This document shows positions 1-9,788 of a stretch of DNA of 64,000 nucleotides, piece after piece (position 1 is the first letter of the stretch; each line of letters begins with the position of its first letter). The translations under genes and the position numbers were made by a program. The notes beneath the pieces are model-generated. The model was not told the origin of the DNA, did no database searches, and worked only from the letters and a program-made list of their open reading frames with translations. This DNA comes from Prochlorococcus marinus XMU1404 (GTDB taxonomy: Bacteria; Cyanobacteriota; Cyanobacteriia; PCC-6307; Cyanobiaceae), in the NCBI RefSeq assembly GCF_017696175.1, contig NZ_JAAORE010000003.1, forward strand, positions 248,001 to 312,000, read 5' to 3'.

Positions 1-148
1 TTCGATTAAATGTGATTTCAAATTGAAAGCATTATTTAAAAACTCCTTTAATATAAAATTATTCTTTTTCAATTTCTTACTTCAAATCTCTAATACAAAA
101 ATCATAGGATGTTGGTAAATCTTTCTCAAAATATTCTTAATATTAAAA

Positions 149-1072
149 ATGGAAACTAAGGATGGATTCTTAATAATCAATAAAGAAAAAGGTTGTACAT
201 CTCATGATTGCGTTAAACAAATACGCAACTTATTAAATACAAAAAAAGTTGGCCATGCAGGAACTCTTGATCCAGAAGTTACAGGAATATTACCAATTGC
301 CATAGGCAGTGCAACAAGATTTATTCAATATCTTCCCCAGGGGAAAACTTATATTGGACAAATTAAATTAGGTATTAGAACAAGTACTGATGATATTCAT
401 GGCAAAATAATAAACCGAAAAGATTGGCCTAAAATCAGTAATAAGAAATTAGATCAATATTTAAATAAATTCAGAGGAATAATTAAACAAGTTCCGCCAA
501 AAGTATCTAGTGTACATGTCAATGGAGAGAGAGCATATAAAAAATCTTTTAAAAATGAAAATTTTGAATTAGAACCAAGAAAAGTAACAATAGACGAACT
601 CCTTTTAATAAAATGGGACCAAATAAATGGAATCATAGAAATAAAAATCAAATGTTCCGCTGGTACATATATAAGATCAATTGCAAGAGATGTAGGTGAA
701 ATTCTTAATTCCGAAGGTTGTCTTCTACAACTAAAAAGAGTTTCAGCTTGCGGCTTTGATGAACAAAACTCTATTAAAATATCTGACATTGAAAAAGATA
801 AAGGCAAAAAAAACGCAACAAATTATATTATTCCGACACTCTCTGCTCTCAATCACATTTCAACATTAGTCTTAAATAAAGAAGAAGAAATAAATTTTTG
901 GCGAACTGGAAGAGCTATTAAAGTTAATACAAGTTACTTAAATAAAAGCAAATTTTTTGATTATAAGAGACCCATAAAGGTAGTGGACAAAAGAAAAGCT
1001 CTTCTTGGTATAGGCTTTTTTAATAAAGAACAAACTGATATAAATCCAAAATTGGTCCTTAATGCAAAATAA
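149..1072 (+). CDS. truB: tRNA pseudouridine-55 synthase TruB
   Basis: The enzyme isomerises U55 in the T-loop of tRNAs in the cytoplasm. The N-terminal half carries the TruB catalytic motif [15 protein letters not shown] near residues 35-49, with the presumed catalytic Asp at residue 41, followed by a GSATRF segment. A second family motif, [16 protein letters not shown], follows near residues 170-185. The 307-residue length is usual for bacterial TruB with a degenerate C-terminal tail. The ATG start is chosen because the family normally begins with a short [10 protein letters not shown]-type strand, as here. It converges with the SpoIID-like gene, whose stop lies 5 bases beyond its own. Confidence 0.95.
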   Translation: METKDGFLIINKEKGCTSHDCVKQIRNLLNTKKVGHAGTLDPEVTGILPIAIGSATRFIQYLPQGKTYIGQIKLGIRTSTDDIHGKIINRKDWPKISNKKLDQYLNKFRGIIKQVPPKVSSVHVNGERAYKKSFKNENFELEPRKVTIDELLLIKWDQINGIIEIKIKCSAGTYIRSIARDVGEILNSEGCLLQLKRVSACGFDEQNSIKISDIEKDKGKKNATNYIIPTLSALNHISTLVLNKEEEINFWRTGRAIKVNTSYLNKSKFFDYKRPIKVVDKRKALLGIGFFNKEQTDINPKLVLNAK

Positions 1073-1076
1073 TTTT

Positions 1077-2459
1077 TTATAAAAAATATTTTTTAAACGG
1101 TTTTATTTCAACTCCCTTATAAAAATGTTTTAGGATGGCATTTGCTTTTAGTCCCTTATTTGCCATATATTTAGCACCCCATTGACTCATCCCCACACCG
1201 TGACCAGATCCATATCCCGAAACTACTAAAATTTTGTCTGAAGATGATGAATTAAGATTATTTCTTGGAACTAATAATCTTTGACCTATATTTATTAATG
1301 ATGAATTTTTAATATTATTTAAGGCAACTATTGCTTCAACACTTACATCATATTGATCAGCTATAAGTATCAAGGTATCTCCAACTCGAACTATATGGGT
1401 AAGAGGTTCATTTTCTGATGAATTTGTTGAAAATAATTTAAGGCTTTCATCACTAGATTTATTTTCATTATCTTCGATAAATTTAAATCTTACTAAAGTG
1501 CTTTTAAGGTTCATTTTTTTTCGAATATCAACTCCTGAAATTTGATCAGTTCCAAATTCACCATGAATTCTTACATTTTTTACTCGACCCGTACTTGTTA
1601 CATTTAAAATTTCAATTTTGTTAATTCCTCCAATGTTTGGGAATAGATTTTGCAATTGAGACTTTGAGAATTTCTTATTCCATCGAAGTTTTGGATTATT
1701 TTTATCAAAGTCTTTAACACTTGATAAATATGGATATTTATTTTTCCATACATCTTGGCTATTTTCTGTCATGCCAGCCGAACTACTATGAAATAAAGAA
1801 TTAATTAATTTGTTTTTATATGTCAAAACTAATGATCTTGTACTATTTACTGCTCTTTTAGTTCTATGCGTCCCGGCCTCTAGTCCAATGTAGACTTGAT
1901 TCTTATTTGTCGAATCAATATCGTAAAGAGAATTTCCTTTTTGCTTCAAGGCATAAGTTCTTGATGCAATAGCTTGAGCTTTTAATGCTTCTAGAGGCCA
2001 TTTAGCGGGCATTTCTGAACCAACAACACTACCAAGATACTTCTCAATCCCAAGAACATTAACAACCAATATGTCATTTTCACGTATGAATAGATTCAAT
2101 TTACCTGCATATCTTTTCTGACCAACCCAAATACCTCTTCTATCTGAAGACTTCAATACAAGTTTTTCCTCATTTTTCAAGTAATAGATTTTCTGTTTAT
2201 TCTTATCAAAATTTAAAGTATTTCCGTTATTTTGTTTTTTTAAAGTTAAACCTTTAATTTTTTTATTCGTAAATCTTTGACCTTTGATCGTTAATGGAAT
2301 AGATCTATCAGATCTAATTCTTATTTCTTTGTCTTTTAAAATTAAAACATTTATGATAGGTTCCGTTGAAGCCAATACAGTTCTGGGCTGGGGAAAACAA
2401 AAAATTATTATGCTTAGTAAAAAAAAGTTATAAGTGGTTTTTATGTTCTTTAAAATCAC
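1077..2459 (-). CDS. SpoIID/LytB-domain protein with an embedded LysM domain
   Basis: Residues 1-30 look like a signal peptide, so the protein is probably exported. Residues ~130-320 resemble the SpoIID/LytB domain (GSEMPAKWPLEALKAQAIA, then SRTYAL and a serine-rich FHSSSAGMTE segment). A LysM peptidoglycan-binding module (RVGDTLILIADQYDVSVEAI to GQRLLVP) sits at ~355-400. The final SpoIID block, GYGSGHGVGMSQWGAKYMA, follows the LysM. In the family SpoIID cleaves or binds peptidoglycan glycan strands, and cyanobacterial homologues are assumed to act in cell-wall remodelling. The LysM insertion between SpoIID segments is unusual compared with N-terminal placement. Confidence 0.85.
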   Translation of the reverse strand: MILKNIKTTYNFFLLSIIIFCFPQPRTVLASTEPIINVLILKDKEIRIRSDRSIPLTIKGQRFTNKKIKGLTLKKQNNGNTLNFDKNKQKIYYLKNEEKLVLKSSDRRGIWVGQKRYAGKLNLFIRENDILVVNVLGIEKYLGSVVGSEMPAKWPLEALKAQAIASRTYALKQKGNSLYDIDSTNKNQVYIGLEAGTHRTKRAVNSTRSLVLTYKNKLINSLFHSSSAGMTENSQDVWKNKYPYLSSVKDFDKNNPKLRWNKKFSKSQLQNLFPNIGGINKIEILNVTSTGRVKNVRIHGEFGTDQISGVDIRKKMNLKSTLVRFKFIEDNENKSSDESLKLFSTNSSENEPLTHIVRVGDTLILIADQYDVSVEAIVALNNIKNSSLINIGQRLLVPRNNLNSSSSDKILVVSGYGSGHGVGMSQWGAKYMANKGLKANAILKHFYKGVEIKPFKKYFL

Positions 2460-2546
2460 TTTGTTTGAAAAACAAATTTTGAAATTGCCTAAGTTTGTCT
2501 AAAAGTCTAGATTTAATCCAGATAAAAAACACAAATATTATTATAA

Positions 2547-3485
2547 GTGAACATCACCTTTCTAGGAACAAGTTCAGGAGTTCCAACCTTAACGAGGAAT
2601 GTCTCTTCATTAGCTCTTAAATTATCACAATCTTCTGAAGTTTGGCTTTTTGATTGTGGAGAGGGAACACAACATCAAATTATGAAGAGCCATATTAAAT
2701 CTTCGCAAATCAAGAAGATATTTATTACCCATATGCATGGAGATCATGTTTATGGTTTACCTGGCCTTTTGGCTACCTTAGGTTTATCAGGAAATAGTAA
2801 TGGTATCGAAATTTATGGCCCTTCAGAATTACGTGGTTTTATCAAATCTGCACTCAATACTAGTTATTGTAAATTGGCATTTCCATTGCATTTCGTAGAG
2901 ATTGAAAATTTTGCATCACAAAATAAAACTTTATTTGAAGACAACAAAATAAAAGTAAATTGTGCCTGCCTTAAACATAGAATTCCAGCTTATGGTTATA
3001 GAGTGAGCGAAAAAGACAAGCCAGGTATATTTGATGTCAAAAAAGCAGAAGCCATGAACATAGCTCCTGGACCAATTTATTCTGAATTGCAACAAGGTAA
3101 AAAAGTCGTATTAGCAGATGGAAGGTCATTTGACGGGAAAGAATTCTGCGGACCTCCAAGAAAAGGTGAAAGCTTTGTGTATTGCACAGATACAGTCTTT
3201 AGTGAATCAGCTGTGTCACTTTCAAAAAATGCCGATTTACTTGTACATGAATCAACATTTTCTCAGGAGGATGAGAGCATGGCTTATGAAAAATTACATT
3301 CCACAACAATCATGGCTGCAAAAACAGCATTATTATCTAATACAAAAAAATTAATTATTACTCATTTTAGTCCAAGATACACTAATAAAAATTCAATTAC
3401 GCCAAGCGATTTACTTAAAGAGGCTCAAAAAGTTTTTCCAAATACTCAGCTTGCAAAAGATTTTCTAACTGCAGAAATAAAATAA
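2547..3485 (+). CDS. rnz: Ribonuclease Z (tRNA 3'-processing endonuclease)
   Basis: It matures tRNA 3' ends by cutting after the discriminator base. The metallo-beta-lactamase signature HMHGDH is at residues 62-67. Further zinc-ligand histidines are visible in LKHRIPAYGYR, TDTVFSE, HESTF and ITHFSPRY. The length (312) is that of bacterial short-form RNase Z. The start is a GTG, because the typical first strand NITFLGTSSGVPT begins immediately after it. It is divergent from the SpoIID-like gene with an 87-base gap that must hold both promoters. Confidence 0.95.
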   Translation: MNITFLGTSSGVPTLTRNVSSLALKLSQSSEVWLFDCGEGTQHQIMKSHIKSSQIKKIFITHMHGDHVYGLPGLLATLGLSGNSNGIEIYGPSELRGFIKSALNTSYCKLAFPLHFVEIENFASQNKTLFEDNKIKVNCACLKHRIPAYGYRVSEKDKPGIFDVKKAEAMNIAPGPIYSELQQGKKVVLADGRSFDGKEFCGPPRKGESFVYCTDTVFSESAVSLSKNADLLVHESTFSQEDESMAYEKLHSTTIMAAKTALLSNTKKLIITHFSPRYTNKNSITPSDLLKEAQKVFPNTQLAKDFLTAEIK

Positions 3486-3517
3486 ACTGCAACAGTTCGT
3501 TAGAAGAAGGGTCGTAA

Positions 3518-4120
3518 ATGACCAACCCATGGAATAATAGTCATAGGTTTTCTATATTGATATTGATCGAAATGGTTTCTATGTTTTCATCACTACATAA
3601 GTCTTTAAAAAGGCTATTTATTTTTCTTCCGTTAATTATTGGTTTACTTATTAGTCCAATCTCTGCAAACGCACTCTATCCAAGTGATCCTTCATCAGTT
3701 GATGTACTAAAAGATGATCTTCATGGTGCCGACCTTCATAATAATGAATATGTTAAATATGATTTATCTAATCAAGATTTAGGAGAAGCTAATCTTCAAG
3801 GCGCATATATGAGTGTAACAACTGCAAAAAACTCTAGTTTTAAAGGAGCCAATATGACGGATCTAATTGCATATGCAACACGCTTTGATAATGCTGATTT
3901 TACAGATGCAAATCTTAGTAATGGTGAGCTATTGAAAAGTGTTTTTGATGGAGCAATTATTGATGGAGCAGACTTTACTGATGCAAATCTTGATCTTTCT
4001 CAGAGAAAATCATTATGTGAAAGAGCTAGTGGAACTAATTCACAAACTGGAGTTAATACAATTGATAGTCTTGAATGCACCGGTTTAAAAGGTTACATGC
4101 CTCCTAAGCCAAAATCATAA
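3518..4120 (+). CDS. Exported pentapeptide-repeat protein, probably thylakoid-lumenal
   Basis: After a hydrophobic segment (RLFIFLPLIIGLLI) and an Ala-x-Ala-like cleavage region (ISANA), residues ~75-170 consist of pentapeptide repeats of the A(D/N)Lxx type, such as ANLQGAYM, ANMTDLIAY, ADFTDANLSNGEL and ADFTDANLDLSQ. Cyanobacterial proteins of this shape are commonly lumenal, with function unknown. The listed start gives a 200-residue protein. ATGs at 3572 and 3581 would place the signal peptide closer to the N-terminus and are at least as plausible. A rho-independent terminator follows at 4158. Confidence 0.8.
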   Translation: MTNPWNNSHRFSILILIEMVSMFSSLHKSLKRLFIFLPLIIGLLISPISANALYPSDPSSVDVLKDDLHGADLHNNEYVKYDLSNQDLGEANLQGAYMSVTTAKNSSFKGANMTDLIAYATRFDNADFTDANLSNGELLKSVFDGAIIDGADFTDANLDLSQRKSLCERASGTNSQTGVNTIDSLECTGLKGYMPPKPKS

Positions 4121-4123
4121 GAT

Positions 4124-4498
4124 TTAAACCCAACTAACTTCAGAAGGGAAGATATTACCAGGTTCTTTTGAGCCTGGTTTTTTGCTGTACCACCATTCTT
4201 GTATGTCAGAAGAAAATTTCTTTGAAAAGAGAGTTATAACTGTCTCAACAGGTTTTGATCCAGGCTCCAAAATCTGTACTGAGTAAGATGGACATTTTCT
4301 TGAAGCCATATCAGCAACGAACCTAGAACCTATTCTTCTCCAACTAGGCTCCTTACTTCTCCAAGCAAGCCTTGAACAGGGCCATGGTAACTCTTCCCTA
4401 TCATAAAGTCTGCAGCATGGTCCGATTACCTTATAACTGTACTGACCTCCATAACTTGATTGAACACTGCCAGTTTTGAAAAATTCAAATTTATTCAT
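4124..4498 (-). CDS. Conserved hypothetical protein, 124 residues
   Basis: I do not recognise a named domain. The protein is soluble, rich in Ser, Trp and Arg, and has a CC pair near residue 28 plus isolated cysteines (WPCSRL, RKCPSYS). It begins MNKFEFFKTGSVQSSYGGQY and ends EPGNIFPSEVSWV. It lies downstream of petF on the same strand, but the strong petF terminator lies between them. Its 3' end is overlapped by the terminator of the convergent pentapeptide gene. Composition and compact length suggest a real conserved cyanobacterial gene. Confidence 0.65.
   Translation of the reverse strand: MNKFEFFKTGSVQSSYGGQYSYKVIGPCCRLYDREELPWPCSRLAWRSKEPSWRRIGSRFVADMASRKCPSYSVQILEPGSKPVETVITLFSKKFSSDIQEWWYSKKPGSKEPGNIFPSEVSWV
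4158..4184 (+). terminator. Rho-independent terminator after the pentapeptide gene
   Basis: An 8-bp stem, CCAGGTTC / GAGCCTGG with one G-T pair, has a TTTT loop and is followed by six T. It lies 38 bases past the stop at 4120, inside the 3' end of the convergent gene. Confidence 0.8.
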
Positions 4499-4501
4499 TT
4501 A

Positions 4502-4531
4502 CAAAAAAAGCCACCTTCATAGAGGGTGGCA
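4502..4531 (-). terminator. Rho-independent terminator of petF
   Basis: Read on the minus strand, a GCCACC..GGTGGC hairpin with a short loop is followed by seven T. It lies about 45 bases downstream of the petF stop. Confidence 0.85.
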
Positions 4532-4575
4532 GAGAAATAGTAAATAATCAACTTAGAAAAGTTAATTTTTTATAA

Positions 4576-4875
4576 TTAGTACAATTCTTCCTCAGCATGA
4601 GTTGTAATTGTTACGTCAGATGTTGGATAAGCAACACATGTAAGAACAAAACCAGCTTCTAATTGGTCATCATCCAAGAAACTTTGATCTGATTGATCAA
4701 CACTACCTGAAGTAACTTTTCCAGCACATGTAGAACATGCTCCTGCTCTACAAGAATAAGGAAGATCGATACCTTGTTCTTCAGCCGCGTCAAGGATGTA
4801 CTGGTCATCAGGTACTTCAATAGTTGAATTGAGACCTTCACCTTCGCTGATGAGTGTAACTTTGTAAGAAGCCAT
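4576..4875 (-). CDS. petF: Plant-type [2Fe-2S] ferredoxin I
   Basis: This is the soluble electron carrier from photosystem I to FNR and other reductases. It has 99 residues, the classic length. The four cluster ligands are Cys42, Cys47, Cys50 and Cys80 in [15 protein letters not shown] and LTCVAYP. The acidic C-terminus HAEEELY is typical. It is monocistronic, with its own terminator. Start MASYKVTLI matches the family. Confidence 0.98.
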   Translation of the reverse strand: MASYKVTLISEGEGLNSTIEVPDDQYILDAAEEQGIDLPYSCRAGACSTCAGKVTSGSVDQSDQSFLDDDQLEAGFVLTCVAYPTSDVTITTHAEEELY

Positions 4876-5003
4876 TTAAATAAAAAATTGTTGGTAGTTA
4901 ATACCTATCAATTACATTTTTAACATCGATTAGGTCGATATGTGAGATTTTGACGTAAAAAATGACACAATAAAATGTATGAAAGAGTATCTATAAGAAA
5001 AAC

Positions 5004-5921
5004 TTATAGTTTAGTTGGATCGCTGGTTTTTTGCGCAGAAATACATACCCAATCTTTTCTAGTTGATACATCCAATAATTTCAAGTCATTCTGAATTAAT
5101 ATTTTTATAATTTCATCCTTTTGTGAATTCAGAATTCCACTTAAAATGACTTCCCCATTGTTTTTCAAGCACTTATAAATATTTGGAATCATTCCTTTTA
5201 TTACTTCAGCAAGAATATTGCATAAAACAAAATCAAATTGTTTAAGTTGATTTTTTAAAATTACCTCATTAAAAGATCCCAAATATGTATTTAAGTTGTT
5301 TAAATTACCGAAATTTAGTTGGAAATTTGATTTAGTTGAATTTATAGCTAAATAATCATTATCCACTGCAAAAACCTCTTTAGCGCCAAGCAATCTTGCG
5401 GCGATACTCAAAATCCCGCTACCACTGCCAATATCTAATATCTTTTTATCAGAAAATAAAATATTATCCATTTTTTCCAAGCAAAGATAAGTCGAAGGGT
5501 GACTTCCTGTACCAAAGGCTGCTCCAGGATCAATTTGTATGATTTTTTTATCTTTAAATTTTTCATCTAGATTTATCCAATAAGGCAATATTAAAAAATG
5601 ATTTCCCACTAATTCAGGCGCCCAATATTTCTTCCAGCTTGTCAACCAATCCTCCTCTTTGATAGTACTCCAATCAAAAAATTTATCCTTAGAATCATCA
5701 ATATTAATAAGTTTGCTAATTATTTCTTCAAAATTGTTTCTAGAACTCTCGTCCCATTCATTAATTGGGAGCCATATATTAACCTCTTTTTTATTTTCAT
5801 TTTTAATTAAATACTCAAATGAAAAACTAAATATTCCAAGATCATTTAACTTCCAAATAATAATATCCTCTGAATCACTTTCTATCTGAAAAGTTAGTTT
5901 ATACCAATCTTTAACTTCCAC
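5004..5921 (-). CDS. prmA: Ribosomal protein L11 methyltransferase
   Basis: It is predicted to trimethylate L11 using S-adenosylmethionine. The family signature [20 protein letters not shown] lies near residues 130-150 and is followed by the SAM-binding loop [14 protein letters not shown] and [15 protein letters not shown] matches the motif IV region. The 305-residue length is normal. It sits 17 bases after the serA stop on the same strand and is probably cotranscribed with serA. Confidence 0.93.
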   Translation of the reverse strand: MEVKDWYKLTFQIESDSEDIIIWKLNDLGIFSFSFEYLIKNENKKEVNIWLPINEWDESSRNNFEEIISKLINIDDSKDKFFDWSTIKEEDWLTSWKKYWAPELVGNHFLILPYWINLDEKFKDKKIIQIDPGAAFGTGSHPSTYLCLEKMDNILFSDKKILDIGSGSGILSIAARLLGAKEVFAVDNDYLAINSTKSNFQLNFGNLNNLNTYLGSFNEVILKNQLKQFDFVLCNILAEVIKGMIPNIYKCLKNNGEVILSGILNSQKDEIIKILIQNDLKLLDVSTRKDWVCISAQKTSDPTKL

Positions 5922-5938
5922 TAATAGAGCAAACCTCT

Positions 5939-7525
5939 TTATAAAGTAACTGGATTAGCGCTGGTAATTCCCTCTACTTCAGTAATGGTATCAAGCAACT
6001 TATTAGGAATTGGATCATCAATACTTAGAACCATAACAGCTTCTCCTCTAACAATTTTGCGGCCAACTTGCATTGAGGCAATATTTACATTGTTGCTACC
6101 CAATAAAGAACCAAGCTTACCAATGATACCAGGCATATCTCTGTGCCTAGTAACCAACATGTATCTACTTGGCGATACATTAACAGGATATTGATCAATA
6201 CTAATAATTCTTAATTCCCCATCAGCAAAAATGCTTCCTGCTACGCTATGGTCGCCATTATCTCCATAAGTGGTTAATTGAAGTGATCCACTTGCGAATT
6301 CAGGTCTTGCCTCATCTTTACTTTCGACAACTATAATACCCCTCGAATCTGCTTCTAAAGAGGCATTCACATAATTTATCCTATCTCCCAAAGCTTTACT
6401 TAGAAGGCCTTTTAGACTGGCTATTATTAATGGTTGGGAAGGATGTTGAACAAATTCGCCTTGAAGCTTTACCTCTAGTTTTTGGATCTGTCCACCTGAA
6501 AGCTGGCTTACAAGCAGACCCATTGTTTCAGCTAACTGCAAATGAGGTTTTAGACTGTCCATAATATCAGGGCTCAAGCCTGGTATATTTACTGCGGTTC
6601 TAGCAGATAAGCCAAGCAAGACATCTCTGATTTGCTCTGCAACATCAACAGCTACATTTTCTTGTGCTTCCCGAGTAGATGCTCCTAGGTGAGGGGTAAG
6701 AATAAGATTCTTTTCAACCTTCAAAAGTGGTGAATTAGATTCCAAAGGTTCTTTAGAAAAGACATCTATTGCAGCTCCTGCAATCAATGATTTATTTAAA
6801 GCTTCTGCTAATGCTTCTTCGTCAATTAATCCCCCTCGAGCACAATTTATTAATTTTGCGCTACTTTTCATACTCTTAAGTACCTCCATATTTACCAAAT
6901 TCTCTGTCTCTGGTGTGCGAGGCAAATGCAAAGTTACATAATCTGATTGTTTGAATAAATCCTCTAGTTCAGTTAGTTTAACTTTTATTTGTTGAGCTCT
7001 TTCAGTTGAAACAAAGGGATCATATCCGTAAACTTCCATTCCCAATGCATTAGCAACTTTCGCTACATGAGCACCAATTTTCCCTAAACCAACTACACCT
7101 AGTTTTTTATTATAAAGCTCATTCCCGACAAATTTCTTTCTTTCCCATTTACCTAAGAAAGTACTAATATTGGCAACTGGAATATGCCTAGATAAGGCCA
7201 ACATCATAGCTATAGTATGTTCAGCGGCTGCTATCGTATTACCTCCTGGAGAGTTAACAACAAGAACTCCTTTTTGCGTAGCAGCCTTAACATCTACATT
7301 GTCGACTCCAACTCCAGCTCTTCCAATAATTCTAAGTTTACTTGAAGAGTTAATAATTTCTTCAGTCACTTGAGTACCAGAGCGAATCATTAAAGCATCA
7401 TAATCATTAATGATGGAAGCTAGCTCAGAGTTTGAGATTCCTATCTTCTGATCAACCTGAGCAACTTGTGAAAGAATATCGATTCCTGTTTGATCAATTG
7501 GATCTGTAATGAGAACTTTTGTCAT
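5939..7525 (-). CDS. serA: D-3-phosphoglycerate dehydrogenase (long ACT form)
   Basis: It catalyses the first step of phosphorylated serine synthesis. The NAD-binding loop [15 protein letters not shown] is near residue 145. The catalytic Arg, Glu and His are in [18 protein letters not shown] and LTPHLGAST. An intervening domain follows, then a C-terminal ACT domain ([18 protein letters not shown]..) expected to bind serine. The 528-residue length is the long cyanobacterial/plant form. It is divergent from the gene at 7625. Confidence 0.96.
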   Translation of the reverse strand: MTKVLITDPIDQTGIDILSQVAQVDQKIGISNSELASIINDYDALMIRSGTQVTEEIINSSSKLRIIGRAGVGVDNVDVKAATQKGVLVVNSPGGNTIAAAEHTIAMMLALSRHIPVANISTFLGKWERKKFVGNELYNKKLGVVGLGKIGAHVAKVANALGMEVYGYDPFVSTERAQQIKVKLTELEDLFKQSDYVTLHLPRTPETENLVNMEVLKSMKSSAKLINCARGGLIDEEALAEALNKSLIAGAAIDVFSKEPLESNSPLLKVEKNLILTPHLGASTREAQENVAVDVAEQIRDVLLGLSARTAVNIPGLSPDIMDSLKPHLQLAETMGLLVSQLSGGQIQKLEVKLQGEFVQHPSQPLIIASLKGLLSKALGDRINYVNASLEADSRGIIVVESKDEARPEFASGSLQLTTYGDNGDHSVAGSIFADGELRIISIDQYPVNVSPSRYMLVTRHRDMPGIIGKLGSLLGSNNVNIASMQVGRKIVRGEAVMVLSIDDPIPNKLLDTITEVEGITSANPVTL

Positions 7526-7624
7526 TTAAGATTGGTTCTTTAATCTTTTACTTTAACTTAATCTATAGTGTATGTATCTTATTTTATTAATTTGAATAAC
7601 ACACAAAAATTTGAGGATTGAAAT

Positions 7625-8191
7625 TTGACTAAAAGTATTGTGATATTTGAAGACATTAATAAATGTATCCAGCTATTTGAAGTTTTCAAAGAAAAATCAG
7701 TAATGCTCTCTGAAGCTATTTTGATCCCACCAATAACTGAAAAAATAACATCAGAAGAAACCGAATTGTTAAATGCGAAAGCAAATATCTTATTCAAATC
7801 TCAAAATTTTGAAGATATAAGAATTTTAAATCCTAAACTTGATAGAAAGATTAGACAAAAAGATATGAGTAGATGGCTAATGCCATTTGGTTTTGTAGCT
7901 GGAATAGCTTTTTCTAATATGACAAATTTATCTACCTTCAGCTTTCTTGGTTTAAATAACATCGGGGAATCATTAATTGGAGGTCTTTTAGGAATGAGTT
8001 CTGGATATTTAGGAAGCATTGTTTCTTCTGCAAGTATCAACATCAATAGAAATAAAGAGTTGAGATCAATTATTAATTTTAATAAAGAGGGTAAATGGCT
8101 TGTTCTACTTGAAAATCAAATTGGGACTGAATTACCTTGGGCTTTGATAAAACAAACAGAAGCAAAAGATATAATTTTTTTAGAAGGCTAA
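7625..8191 (+). CDS. Conserved cyanobacterial membrane protein, function unknown
   Basis: It has 188 residues. A soluble N-terminal ~80 residues is followed by two probable hydrophobic stretches (MPFGFVAGIAFSNM and NIGESLIGGLLGMSSGYLGSIVSSA) and a soluble tail. No recognised domain. The start is TTG, the only initiation codon near the observed 5' end that keeps the whole frame. Its stop is followed immediately by the ATG of the S4-domain gene, so the two are almost certainly one transcript and perhaps functionally linked. Confidence 0.75.
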   Translation: MTKSIVIFEDINKCIQLFEVFKEKSVMLSEAILIPPITEKITSEETELLNAKANILFKSQNFEDIRILNPKLDRKIRQKDMSRWLMPFGFVAGIAFSNMTNLSTFSFLGLNNIGESLIGGLLGMSSGYLGSIVSSASININRNKELRSIINFNKEGKWLVLLENQIGTELPWALIKQTEAKDIIFLEG

Positions 8192-8983
8192 ATGATTGAT
8201 TTAAAGGGAATCTTAATAAATTCAAACTACAAAAAAGAAACTGAGGAATTAATAAATATTGCTAACTTAGCTTACAAACACTGGGAAACTTATTGGACTG
8301 GATTTCATTCAACTTATGTTTGTGAAGAGATTTTAAAAGATTTTGAAAATTTAAATGATTTCAAATTTTTTATTTATGGAGGATTCTCCTCTTCTCAAAG
8401 ATCCAGAATAGCTTGCTTTAGAGGAGATAATATTCCTGAAGAGGATATGCTAAAAAGTAATTTTCCTGCTCAAGGGATAAAAATTAATGGCAATTTTTTA
8501 TTTGATAATGCTAAACAAGACGACTTTAGATCCCTCTTAATTGAAAATGGGGTAAATAAAGTAAAAGTAGGAGATATATGGACAATAGGCGATAGGGGGG
8601 CACAAGGGATAATTGATAATTTAGATATTGAGCATCTAGATGAAAAGATTTTTTATTTGCGAGACGTAAAAGTAAAAATTAATCTAGTTGGTATAGATGA
8701 ATTACAAATACCTTCTGGAAGAACAAAAAAACTTGTTAATACAGTAGAAGCTTCAACAAGATTAGACGCTATAGCTTCAGCAGGTTTTAGGATATCACGA
8801 ACCAAAATCATTGAAAGGATAGAAAATGGAATGCTCAGATTAAATGGGAGCAAAGTTAATAAGCCAACTATTAATCTAAAAATTGGCGACAAACTAGAAC
8901 TTGAAAATAAAGGATTTATCGAAATTCTAAATTTAGAAATAACCAAAAGAGAACGATGGAAAGTTAAATTACTTAGAAAATGA
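8192..8983 (+). CDS. S4-domain RNA-binding protein (YlmH / photosystem II S4 family)
   Basis: The protein has 263 residues. The C-terminal ~75 residues form an S4 domain (STRLDAIASAGFRISRTKII, then NGMLRLNGSKVNKP and IGDKLEL). The N-terminal two-thirds resembles the YlmH-like fold (GGFSSSQRSRIACFRG; GDIWTIGDRGAQGII). Cyanobacterial members are annotated as photosystem II S4 domain proteins, but a direct role is unproven. It abuts the upstream gene with no gap (TAA-ATG) and is followed by tRNA-Val. Confidence 0.85.
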   Translation: MIDLKGILINSNYKKETEELINIANLAYKHWETYWTGFHSTYVCEEILKDFENLNDFKFFIYGGFSSSQRSRIACFRGDNIPEEDMLKSNFPAQGIKINGNFLFDNAKQDDFRSLLIENGVNKVKVGDIWTIGDRGAQGIIDNLDIEHLDEKIFYLRDVKVKINLVGIDELQIPSGRTKKLVNTVEASTRLDAIASAGFRISRTKIIERIENGMLRLNGSKVNKPTINLKIGDKLELENKGFIEILNLEITKRERWKVKLLRK

Positions 8984-9032
8984 AACGCAACCTGCTATTT
9001 TCTTATAAGGGGGATTAAAAATTCTTCAGTTT

Positions 9033-9104
9033 GGGCGATTAGCTCAGTGGTAGAGCACTACCTCGACACGGTAGTGGCCACTGGTTCGAATCCAGTATCG
9101 CCCA
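9033..9104 (+). tRNA. tRNA-Val (GAC)
   Basis: A full cloverleaf can be drawn. The acceptor stem is GGGCGAT/ATCGCCC with discriminator A, and the D-arm begins AGCTCAGTGG. The anticodon stem is CTACC/GGTAG around loop TCGACAC (anticodon GAC), and the T-arm is CTGG TTCGAAT CCAG. CCA is not encoded. There is no island at its 3' end here. Confidence 0.97.
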
Positions 9105-9170
9105 TTAAAACTTTTGGCAACCTAGGTTATATCCACAGAAAATAATTTCATTTTTTAGATTATTAAAAAA

Positions 9171-9788
9171 ATGAAACTTAATCAAATAATTAATCTACAT
9201 AAAGGAATCACTGCATTTGTAGTGATAGGTCTTATGATTTTTTTTGATAATTTTAAGATCGCTCCCTACGTTTATTTAGCTCTGCATGGTACTTATGGAT
9301 TACTTTGGCTTCTAAAAGAAAAGATATTCCCAGATCCTTATTTTAAAGAAAAAATCAATTTTTTAACTTCAGTTACTGGTTTTATTTTCCTTGGAAGTTA
9401 CTGGGTAGCTCCCTACATTCTTATCTCAACTCAGAAATCTGTTCCAAATATCGTAATAGCTGCATCTATATCTATAAATATAATTGGTGTGTTTCTACAC
9501 TTTGCTAGTGATGCCCAAAAATATTTTTCTCTTAAATTAAAAAAAGATCTAATTAAAGAAGGATTTTTTAAAAATATAAGGAATACAAATTATTTAGGAG
9601 AAATACTAATTTATCTATCATTCGCCATACTTTCAATGAGTTTCATACCATTTGTAATTCTTGCAATATTTTTCTCTATAGTTTTTCTACCAAGAATGAT
9701 AAAAAAAGACAAATCGCTCTCAAAATATGATTCATTCGAAGAATACAAAAAGAAAAGTGGTCTTATATTGCCTAAATTAAATGCCTGA
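9171..9788 (+). CDS. Isoprenylcysteine-methyltransferase-like / DUF1295-type membrane protein
   Basis: It has 205 residues with about five hydrophobic segments. The C-terminal part has the pattern seen in ICMT-like membrane methyltransferases and DUF1295 proteins: LIKEGFFKNIRNTNYLGE (G-x-(F/Y)-x-x-x-RN-P/T-NY), then a hydrophobic hairpin and a charged FEEYKKKSG tail. Substrate unknown. It overlaps the following oxidase-like gene by 8 bases, suggesting translational coupling. Confidence 0.75.
   Translation: MKLNQIINLHKGITAFVVIGLMIFFDNFKIAPYVYLALHGTYGLLWLLKEKIFPDPYFKEKINFLTSVTGFIFLGSYWVAPYILISTQKSVPNIVIAASISINIIGVFLHFASDAQKYFSLKLKKDLIKEGFFKNIRNTNYLGEILIYLSFAILSMSFIPFVILAIFFSIVFLPRMIKKDKSLSKYDSFEEYKKKSGLILPKLNA

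Noticed and set aside
9033-9170. Island boundary at the 3' end of tRNA-Val
   Set aside because: No direct repeat of the tRNA 3' end was found downstream in the window, and the flanking genes look like core genes.
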